Below, in pieces: positions 1 to 6,230 of a stretch of DNA of 7,342 nt. A program made the position numbers and the translations under genes. Location of the stretch: NCBI GenBank assembly GCA_014360945.1, contig JACIWM010000059.1, positions 1 through 7,342 on the forward strand, in the 5' to 3' direction. Within the stretch, counting starts at the first letter, position 1. Each line of letters starts with the position of its first letter. The notes under the pieces are model-generated. The model saw only the letters and a program-made list of their open reading frames with translations, ran no database searches and was not told the origin of the DNA. Origin of the DNA: Candidatus Bipolaricaulota bacterium (GTDB lineage: Bacteria > Bipolaricaulota > Bipolaricaulia > Bipolaricaulales > Bipolaricaulaceae).

Positions 1-690
1 AGTGATGAGTATATTGCCTCTACCATTGTTATATTGACTATTCTCGCCTCATTTGTCATCTTACCATATGTATCGAAAGCTTATGGGGGTAGAAGGCTCT
101 TTTCACAATTACTGGTAATCCTGGCTCCTTGTTTCATAATTGGAGTTAAGTTTATTGTAGATTATGCGAAGAAGTTTAGGATGCCATTTGAACGAGAAAA
201 GTTGATGAGAACTCTGATATTGGCGCTTTTGATCCTTGGGTTTATATGTACAAATTATCTTCAATATGAGCTTTTTGGCATCCCATACTCCTATGCCTAC
301 GACGATGGTGGTGAGCGAAGATATGAAACATTCATTTATGACAGTGAAGTTACAGGCGCACAATGGCTAAACAACTATGGCAACAAAAACGCAACCATAC
401 ACACCGACAGAGTAGGCGACCATAGAATTCTTCTGGGCTTCAACAAAGAACCTAAAACAGATCACTTTTTCTTTAATAATACTGGCCCATTCCGGAGAGG
501 AGATTACATCTATCTAAGACATTTAAATATAAATGAGGAACTTGTATTTAAAGATACTCCAGGTAAGCCTCCACGATTTATTAATGGTAGATTGAAAATG
601 GATAATGTGGAGCCATTAACAAAGTATTTCTGGTTACTCGCGGATAAAAATGTTATATATGACAGTGGAGGGTCAAGGATTTTAATTTGA
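1..690 (+). CDS. DUF2206-like polytopic membrane protein, C-terminal part
   Basis: The reading frame is already open at base 1, so the gene begins upstream of the window; the first TTG inside (34) is not a credible start. The visible 229 residues begin with three hydrophobic segments, at about residues 4-24, 36-54 and 70-88. Between the first two lies the basic, glycine-containing stretch AYGGRRLFSQ. About 125 soluble residues follow, with DSEVTGAQWL and a C-terminal NVIYDSGGSRILI. This architecture (a membrane bundle, then a C-terminal soluble domain with a terminal YDSGGS-like motif) resembles archaeal DUF2206 membrane proteins, which often sit in surface-glycan loci and resemble multispanning glycosyltransferases. 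Function is inferred from context; no catalytic residue is visible because the N-terminal half is missing. The next gene starts 52 bases downstream on the same strand, so co-transcription is possible. Coding is certain; the family assignment is likely but not proven. Confidence 0.72.
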   Translation, partial: SDEYIASTIVILTILASFVILPYVSKAYGGRRLFSQLLVILAPCFIIGVKFIVDYAKKFRMPFEREKLMRTLILALLILGFICTNYLQYELFGIPYSYAYDDGGERRYETFIYDSEVTGAQWLNNYGNKNATIHTDRVGDHRILLGFNKEPKTDHFFFNNTGPFRRGDYIYLRHLNINEELVFKDTPGKPPRFINGRLKMDNVEPLTKYFWLLADKNVIYDSGGSRILI

Positions 691-742
691 ATATAAATCC
701 GAGAAGAATTGTATGATAATAAATTTATGGGGATAAAATAAT

Positions 743-2019
743 ATGAGGATTTCTAGAGTGGTTAAAGATGAATTATGTACTGGATGTGGAACTTGCATAG
801 CTTTATGTCCGAATAACACTATAGAACTTATAATAAATGAAAAAAATGGTATTTACATTCCTAATTAAATGAAAAAGAATGTAAAAATTGTGGAATATGT
901 TACAATGTGTGTAGTGGTTATGAAGTTGATTTCAAAGCTTTGAATCGTGATATATTTGGTAAAGAGCCGGAAGATCCTTTACTTGGAAATTATTTAAATT
1001 TTTATATTGGGCATTCAAATGAGTATCATATTAGATATAATTCCGCATCTGGGGGACTTGTTACACAATTACTAATTTTTGCCTTGGAAGAAGGGATAAT
1101 AGATGGGGCTCTGGTTACAAAAATGAGAAAAGATAAGCCCTTAGAACCCGAACCCTTCGTTGCAAGAACAAAAAAAGAGATTATAGATGCTTCAAAATCT
1201 AAGTATTGCCCTGTTCCTGCTAATATTGCGATAAAAGAAATTTTGGATTCAAAAGAAGGAGAAAGATTTGCTGTAGTTGGTTTGCCGTGCCATATTCATG
1301 GAATAAGGAAAGCAGAAAAAATAAATAAAAAGTTGCGAGAAAAGGTAGTTTTGCATTTAGGTCTTTTATGCTCTATAAATCGAAATTTTTTATCTCAGGA
1401 CTATCTTTTCAAAAAGTTCAATGTTAAAAAGGAGGAAGTCATAAAATTGGATTATAGGGGAAAGGGGTGGATTGGAGGAATGACAATTGCATTAAATGAC
1501 GGTACTGAAAAATATTCGCCACTCCCCATTTATTGGACTCAGATTCTAAGACAGTATTTTGTCCCTTTTAGATGTACTTTATGTAGTGATCAATCATCTG
1601 AGTTGGCAGATTTATCTTTTGGTGATATTTGGTTGCCAGAGTTCAGAGATGATAAAATTGGAACATCATTAATCATATCAAGAACCAAAACTGGGGATAA
1701 GATTTTAAATGAAATGAAATTTAAGAATAAAGTAAATTTGAAGAAAATTGAACGCTATAAAGTGGTTGAATCCCAATCTTATCCATTAAAATTTAAAAAA
1801 GAATATTTAGATGCTCGTATTACTCTCCTTAAATTGTTTAGAAAAAGAACTCCAATTTACAACCAAAAACTATTAAAGCCAAATATTATCACATATCTAC
1901 ATGCTTTATTAATTTACTCTCAAATCTTTTTTTCTTCAAAAAAGTATTTCTGGTGGTTATTAGAACCATTTGGTAATTTATTAGATAAAATAAGCAAAAT
2001 TAAACAAAAAATTCACTGA
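743..2019 (+). CDS. Ferredoxin-FrhB fusion: coenzyme F420 hydrogenase/dehydrogenase beta-subunit family protein, frameshifted
   Basis: A likely iron-sulfur flavoprotein that would pass electrons between F420 or another flavin donor and a partner; the exact substrate is unknown. ATG 743 is preceded by a weak GGGGAT (729-734). The first 41 codons encode a [4Fe-4S] motif, CTGCGTCIALCP (Cys 12, 15, 18, 22), then hit TAA at 866-868. The other frame continues directly with LNEKECKNCGICYNVC, the second cluster (reconstructed Cys 47, 50, 53, 57). Adding one T to AATTAAAT (862-870) joins the frames into about 425 residues, normal for the family. The FrhB_FdhB N-terminal region has SASGGLVTQLL (about residue 101) and GLPCHIHG (about 180). 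The C-terminal region has LDYRGKGW, an extra RCTLC pair (Cys 278, 281) and LSFGDIW. An uninterrupted frame runs from GTG 907 to the stop, but that GTG lies inside the second cluster and is not a natural start. Such proteins are common beside polysaccharide pyruvyl transferases in methanogen surface loci. Either a sequence error or a recent pseudogene. Confidence 0.85.
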
Positions 2020-3318
2020 TTAACATTTTTATCCAACAAATTTTTAACTAATCTGCCATTGAACCAAACAGATTCTTTCAATTCTTTAACTTTAGGCTTC
2101 ATCTCTTTTCTTATCTTTTCTTTGTCACGCCACATTTTATTAACGTTCGATTTCAACTCCTGGAAAGTCATTGTTCTAAAATCACATATATATTCTTCAA
2201 GTCCAACCATCTTCATTATTCCAGGTGCCTTTATACTATAAGATATTGCAATAGTCGGGATATTCAAAGAAACCGCGGCAATATTTGAATGCATCCTTGC
2301 ACCAATAAATATATCACATAAACCAATAATCCCCTTTAATTCAGAAGCAGAACATCCCTATCTACAATCGGTATAACCTTTTCCTTGTTTTTTACTTTCT
2401 CATAAGCCTCTTTTACCGCGTTAATATCATCTCCACCAATTAATGCAATTCTATTTTCTATTTCAGTTGTCGTTTTATATGGTGTTATTTCATGTGGAAC
2501 AAAAATTATATTAACATTCAAATTTTCAACTAAATAATCCGCAAGTTTCGCCATCAAGGCTATGTAATCCTCTTTAATAGCTAAATTTTTTGATTTATAA
2601 TTTAACAATTGACTTATATTTATCCCAATTAAAGGAGTGTTATCATTCTCGAGGCCTCCTTTTGACAACATTTCATAAACCCTCTTATCTGATGCAGGTT
2701 CCAAAATAAAAGCGGTGTCAGCGGTAAGATAAATTTCTGGCTTATTAACTCCAATATCCTCTAGATAATTTTTGCTAAGTTCTTCTCTCACTACAATAAC
2801 TTTCGCTCTATTCAATGAAAATTTAGCTAGTAATTTGACTAATTTGTTCCTGAAAGGTCCGATTGATTGTGGAAATAACACAACATCTTTTCCAAGTGAC
2901 GTTGCCAACAGAATATCTAAACTATGCGCTATTGACGAAATATTACCACCAAATTCGCCGATATCATAGCTGAAAGCATCTCCCAACATGTCAATAACAA
3001 TATCTGATTCATAGATTGTCCTTAATATGTCGTCATTCAAAAGTCTTTTCGCATCTATTTTGACTTTATTCAATATTTTCCATAAAAAGGCGCGAAACAA
3101 GCGAAACAACATCCTCTTTGAACCTCGAGGTACTTCACCACTTTAAAGTTAAAACCAAATCCATTATATAAACCAATATCATTTTCTGGGATTGGTGAAA
3201 ATAAAATGAACTCCACTTCTGGAATAAACTTATCTAAAATTTTCATTGTACAGATTGTCATCGCATGTACGCCAATACTCTCATGTGACTGTGTCCCTCT
3301 AATAAGTACCTTCGTCAT
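2013..3318 (-). pseudogene. Polysaccharide pyruvyl transferase family protein, two frameshifts
   Basis: This family (PF04230) transfers pyruvate from phosphoenolpyruvate to sugars of surface polysaccharides, making ketals in the cytoplasm. The gene reads right to left in three frames. Part 1 runs from ATG 3318 (KVLIRGTQSHESIGVHAM, then FSPIPENDIGLY) to about 3118. Part 2 runs from about 3118 to 2350 (IDMLGDAFSYDIGEFGG, then LFPQSIGPF, GINISQ and VPHEITPY). Part 3 runs from about 2350 to the TGA at 2013 (SASELKGIIGLCDIFIGARM, then HSNIAAVSLNIPTIAISYS). Each junction is repaired by one added base: an A in CAAAGAGG near 3118, and a T in GATGTTCTGC near 2350 (minus-strand sequences). The repaired product is about 435 residues, normal to slightly long, and the GARMH signature near the C terminus is present. 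A good AAGGTGG ribosome binding site precedes the start. The 3' end overlaps the convergent FrhB-like gene by 7 bp. The protein is a paralogue of the intact gene at 6231. The high conservation across all parts argues for very recent inactivation or sequence error. Confidence 0.87.
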
Positions 3319-3323
3319 CTAAA

Positions 3324-3330
3324 CCACCTT
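3324..3330 (-). promoter_or_regulatory. Ribosome binding site of the pyruvyl transferase gene
   Basis: On the minus strand AAGGTGG lies five bases before ATG 3318, matching the 3' end of archaeal 16S rRNA. It supports 3318 as the true start. Further upstream, AT-rich stretches (TTATTATA near 3338-3346 and TTATTATAC near 3355-3363) could serve as TATA elements, but neither is clear enough to choose. Confidence 0.55.
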
Positions 3331-3368
3331 ACTTTTCTTTATAATAAGACTCTGTAGTATAATAAGGA

Positions 3369-3407
3369 GATCACACTAAGTATTAATCACAAACTTGAAA
3401 AGTGATC
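3369..3407. repeat. Short inverted repeat GATCAC...GTGATC
   Basis: GATCAC (3369-3374) is mirrored by GTGATC (3402-3407) across a 27-base loop. It lies between the pyruvyl transferase start and the decayed transposase, so it could be a remnant of an IS end, an operator, or chance. The rest of 3319-3475 shows no gene. The related perfect palindrome GTGATCAC occurs at 6144-6151. Confidence 0.3.
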
Positions 3408-3475
3408 CTAGGTAATCCCCCTTTTGGTTAACTTAAATGAAAACAAGTTAATAAGTTTAACTCTGCAGCATTTAA

Positions 3476-4156
3476 GTAGCTAAAAAACTTTACCAATTTA
3501 TTCCAGTTAAATCGAGGTGTAAGTATACCCAGCATCAACTCATGGCCTTACTGTGCTCGAAGACATGTTTAAAATTCATATACAAGAAAATTCACACTAT
3601 TAATTGGTCTAATGTCCCCTTTACTTAAAATGCTCGGTTTGAGGGATGTTCCACATTACACAACTTTCTGGAAGTCCTTTCAGACACATCAGATCCCACT
3701 TCTTGAACATGATGCTCGATTTTAAAGCGCGTTTATTCAACATTAAGAATTCTTGGGCAGCTATTGATGGAACAAGGCCGCTCCAGTAGTCATGCAGGTC
3801 TCTGTTATGCCCAATGGGAGGGTTTAGAATGCAAAAAAATGGGGGGAAAGTTGCACCAAGAAATTATGATAGCAAAATGGATATACAAGAGCAGGTTATA
3901 ATCAGCCAAAGGTCGTCAAATGGGGGGTGTCAAGGCAATTTTCAAGGACACGTAAAAAAAGGAAATGGACAATAGTTTTTCATTTTAGATGTTAGTTGGA
4001 GATATCCATGTTATAAAATGTGTGGGGGAATTGGAGGAAGCTGTCAAAGAAAAAAAATATCGGTTTTTTGCAGTGTTAAATACTATTTCAACAACCCATT
4101 ATACAACCTTCATGAAATTAGTGAGAATTTTCAATGATTACAAAAATACCCACTAA
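3476..4156 (+). pseudogene. Decayed DDE transposase (IS4/IS5-superfamily type)
   Basis: No long reading frame survives, but consecutive short frames read as one transposase. Frame 2 from 3476 gives LYQFIPVKSR, then KYTQHQLMALLCSKTCLK, the typical N-terminal region. Frame 3 from about 3591 gives FTLLIGLMSPLLKMLG, then LRDVPHYTTFWKSF, ending at TAA 3723. Frame 1 from 3721 gives NIKNSWAAIDGT, where Asp at 3766-3768 fits the first catalytic Asp of the DDE fold. Frame 2 from 3782 gives SSSHAGLCYAQWEGLECKK, then MGGKLHQEIMIAKW, with three in-frame stops further on. It ends in an open stretch of 55 codons (3989-4156, MLVGDIHVIKCVGELEEAVK onward) that may be its distorted continuation. At least three frame changes and several stops show the element is dead. 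The second Asp and the Glu were not identified, and the terminal inverted repeats were not found, so the IS borders and exact family remain open. Confidence 0.7.
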
Positions 4157-4211
4157 AAAAAGGCTAAAAAAACATTTACCCACAATAAAAAGATGGTTCA
4201 TGCAAAGCATC

Positions 4212-4239
4212 CCAAAAAAAAGATAAAATAAAATTTTTA
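4212..4239 (-). terminator. T-rich archaeal terminator of the NosD-like gene
   Basis: Read on the minus strand, just after the TAA stop at 4245, comes a run of TTTTTATTTTATCTTTTTTTT type with no strong hairpin. Archaeal RNA polymerase terminates at such oligo-T tracts, so this is the likely 3' end of the leftward transcript. Confidence 0.5.
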
Positions 4240-4244
4240 GGATA

Positions 4245-5267
4245 TTATCCCACCACAGTAAACGTCGATGAATAGTCTGTTTCTAGCATGCTTCCAGCAC
4301 TGTTCTTTATGGCGTTCTTTGGTATCGTGACAGTGAATTTCACACCTGGGCTCCAACCATAAACTGCACTCAGATAAAGCTTGTTACCACTGATTGTCTT
4401 GTTTAGGACCTTGGCTGTCCCATCAGGCATCCTAACAGTTATATTACCATAACCTGGCCCAGCAAAAATGTTCTCATTAAATGTTACAACAATAGTCTTG
4501 TTAAATGGTACACTGACTGCGCCATTTGCCGGGTCGATTGAAAGTATTTTTGGTATGATGAGTGGTAGGTTGTCTTGTCCTCCTGTGAAGGTGTATGGTG
4601 TGTCGCCGAAACCGTCGCCATCAAGGTCTTTTCCTGTGTAGTCGCTCCAGTAGTTTCCTCCTATCGGTTTATCTAAATTGAAGAGATTCTCACCATCATT
4701 TTCTGCTTGCACCCCGTTGCCTATAAAACTATTCCTATAAACTATGTTGTTATCACCGTATAAGACTATTCCATCGCTGTTGTTGGTTATGGTGTTGTTG
4801 TAGATCGTATTATCTGAAGAATAGTCGAGGTAGATTCCAAGTCCGTTGTTGGTTATGTTGTTGTTTGTTATTTTGCATTGGTTTGCTTGTATGTGTATTC
4901 CATAAGCGCCATTGGTTATTGTGAATCCTGTTATTGTTGTTTTGTTGGCGGTTATTGTGATTGTGGGTTGGTTTGGGTTTTGTGGTTGTATTGTTGGTGT
5001 TCCTTGTGCTTTTAGTGTTATGGTTTTGTTTATTTGGATGTTTTCGGTGTATGTTCCTGTTTCTGCTATTATTGTGTCGCCGGGTTGGGCATCGTCTATG
5101 GCTTCTTGTATTGTTGTGTAGTGTGTTCCTGTTCGGTTGTTCCATGGGTCAGGAAGTTTTGGGGTGTCTTATATGGTGGTGTTGTTTGCTGCTGTCACGC
5201 CAGTAGAAAGTGCTGCTGCCACTAAGAAAAAAAGCAAGGCAACTAAAACAAAATTCAAAGGCTTCAT
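4245..5267 (-). pseudogene. Secreted NosD-like beta-helix protein with Ig-like domain, in-frame stop after signal peptide
   Basis: A probable secreted surface or adhesin-like protein. A single frame runs from ATG 5267 to TAA 4245 (340 positions), interrupted only by TAA at 5169-5171 (codon 33). Residues 1-27 form a signal peptide: MKPLNFVLVALLFFLVAAAL, then STGVTAA. After the stop the frame continues with DTPKLPDPWNN and TTIQEAIDDAQPGDTIIAE, the usual start of a NosD/pectate-lyase-like right-handed beta helix. Asn/Thr/Ile-rich PbH1-type turns follow (KITNNNITNNGLGIYLDY, NTIYNNTITNNSDGIVLYG, NNIVYRNSFIG). Residues 203-225 carry the methanogen NosD signature GGNYWSDYTGKDLDGDGFGD, then TPY. Residues about 240-340 form an SbsA/Big_5 Ig-like domain (PANGAVSVPFNKTIVVTFNE, ending SSTFTVVG). 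No membrane anchor is visible. TAA could derive from a Tyr codon (TAC or TAT) by one change. Codon use is strongly A/C-biased, which makes spurious open frames on both strands. The name NosD reflects the fold; a copper role is not implied. Confidence 0.85.
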
Positions 5268-5319
5268 TCCAACCAACCCCATTCTCAACTAAACACAGTA
5301 ATATCTTTACAAAAAAATA

Positions 5320-5330
5320 ATATATAAAAT
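5320..5330 (-). promoter_or_regulatory. Archaeal TATA box of the NosD-like gene
   Basis: The minus strand reads ATTTTATATATT, a near-consensus archaeal TATA box, centred about 58 bases before ATG 5267. Transcription would begin about 25 bases downstream, near 5300, leaving a leader of roughly 30 bases. No purine-rich BRE is certain, and the sequence just before the ATG (GGGGTTGGTTGGA) is not a classical ribosome binding site. Confidence 0.55.
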
Positions 5331-5344
5331 TTACCATCTAAAAA

Positions 5345-5815
5345 AAAAACATAAAATGGTTGGGGCAACCTCCAGCCAAGATTGCTTGCTTTAACTGTTA
5401 TTCCTTTCATTTGGCTGTCGATGGGGGTAGTTTGACTTTGCCAATTTTAAAGTATAGGCTTGTTCTTTTTCGATTTGAAGCCGGGTTGGCTGAAATTCAA
5501 GATTTTGAAGGAGCTTTGGGAAGTTTTGTAGTGGAGTTTTCCCGATTTTCTTATTTTTTTTCAGCTCTTTGAGAGTTTTAATGTTCGAGCAGGGCTGGTG
5601 CTTCATCATTTGCAATACTTTCGCGTAAACACTTTTGAGCTGTTTTTTTGTTTTTACTGAGTATCAAGGCTTGTGTATTTCTGGATTATCTTCCCCAATT
5701 TTTTGTCTTGTCCACTTCTTCGAGTAAGCGGTTGTAGAGCCATTTTGCAAGTTTCCAATTGCTCTAACAATCTTTTCCAGATTTCCTTGAAGGGTAGATT
5801 TGGAACTTGTAACTA
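5345..5815 (-). pseudogene. Decayed TnpB (IS200/IS605 family), N-terminal portion only
   Basis: Minus-strand fragments in shifting frames follow the order of a TnpB protein. YKFQIYPSRK starts near 5811 and matches the TnpB start YKFRxYPxxxQ. RLLEQLETCK and WLYNRLLEEVDKTKNWG (about 5770-5690) match the helix with the WLYNxLLEE motif. VYAKVLQMM, then NIKTLKELKKNKKIGK (about 5630-5530), follow. Then come KLHYKTSQSSFKILNFSQPG (about 5535-5475), LYFKIGKVKLPPSTAK (about 5460-5415), and MKGITVKASNLGW up to about 5360. This covers roughly the first 150 residues of a protein usually near 400. The RuvC-like nuclease domain, zinc finger and right-end (omegaRNA) region are absent; the fragment stops at the promoter region of the NosD-like gene. 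Many frame changes and internal stops mean it is inactive. No tnpA was seen beside it. Confidence 0.72.
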
Positions 5816-6164
5816 TATTATTATCTTTGGGGATTCTCCACTTAGAGATGTATTTTTTTGAGGAGCGTTTAAAATTTACTATACTGTTTTTTTTCTTGAA
5901 AGTATATAAAAGGATTACTTGCTTTTCTTGCTGTATTCCTTTCTTAGAAGTGGATTTAGCGGCAGAGCTAAGATTATCAAATCAAACAACTCCATGCAAT
6001 TTGTTAAATGCTCAAAAGACTTATAATAAAGGGGGTGTGTTTTCATTGATAAATCTTAGTTAACTATTTAAGTGGTAAAATTGGAACATCGTGTATGTTA
6101 CATTTTTTAATTGATCATGAGGTCAAATTTGCAATTTCATTAAGTGATCACAAAAACCATAGAT
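5816..6164. other. Intergenic stretch without a supported gene
   Basis: About 350 bases of AT-rich DNA between the TnpB remnant and the last promoter. It contains a TATA-like TTTATATACTT on the minus strand (about 5901-5911), which could once have driven the TnpB gene. It also contains a plus-strand frame ending at TAA 6061-6063 with the peptide VDLAAELRLSNQTTPCNLLN, then AQKTYNKGG. That peptide reads like real protein and may be the tail of another broken gene, but it has no credible start and I could not assign it. A perfect palindrome GTGATCAC lies at 6144-6151, and TTGA-N8-TCAA lies at 6112-6127. Confidence 0.4.
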
Positions 6165-6174
6165 GTGTATATTA
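6165..6174 (+). promoter_or_regulatory. Possible TATA box of the second pyruvyl transferase gene
   Basis: GTGTATATTA lies about 60 bases before ATG 6231, which would leave a leader of about 35-40 bases. It is only a partial match to the archaeal consensus. The palindrome GTGATCAC at 6144-6151 sits just upstream, in a position where an activator or BRE-proximal regulator could bind; this is inference. Confidence 0.35.
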
Positions 6175-6218
6175 TCTTTGGAAACCTATTTACAATTCAA
6201 TTGGCTATTTTATTATTT

Positions 6219-6224
6219 GGAGGT
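6219..6224 (+). promoter_or_regulatory. Ribosome binding site
   Basis: GGAGGT lies six bases before ATG 6231, an excellent archaeal Shine-Dalgarno match that fixes the start of the second pyruvyl transferase gene. Confidence 0.8.
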
Positions 6225-6230
6225 ATATAT

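Noticed and set aside
109..363. 84-codon minus-strand frame
   Set aside because: It lies antisense to the well-supported membrane protein and has no ribosome binding site or recognisable motif.
2059..2969. Plus-strand frames across the leftward pyruvyl transferase
   Set aside because: They are antisense to conserved GARMH and nucleotide-fold segments and have no family character.
4740..5110. Repetitive GTTGTTGGTTATG-like pattern considered as a tandem repeat or CRISPR
   Set aside because: The repetition is irregular and codon-phased, and translates into Asn-rich beta-helix turns; there are no uniform repeats or spacers.
4810..5145. 111-codon minus-strand frame rich in Asn, His, Arg and Thr
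   Set aside because: It is an out-of-phase reading of the NosD-like gene; the true frame encodes beta-helix repeats continuous with the signal peptide and the C-terminal domain.
4912..5225. Several Val/Leu/Cys-rich plus-strand frames
   Set aside because: They are antisense shadows of the A/C-biased NosD-like gene; they look like membrane proteins only because of base composition.
5360..5861. Plus-strand frames at 5360-5572 and 5673-5861
   Set aside because: They are shadows of the minus-strand TnpB remnant, whose ordered motifs explain this DNA better.
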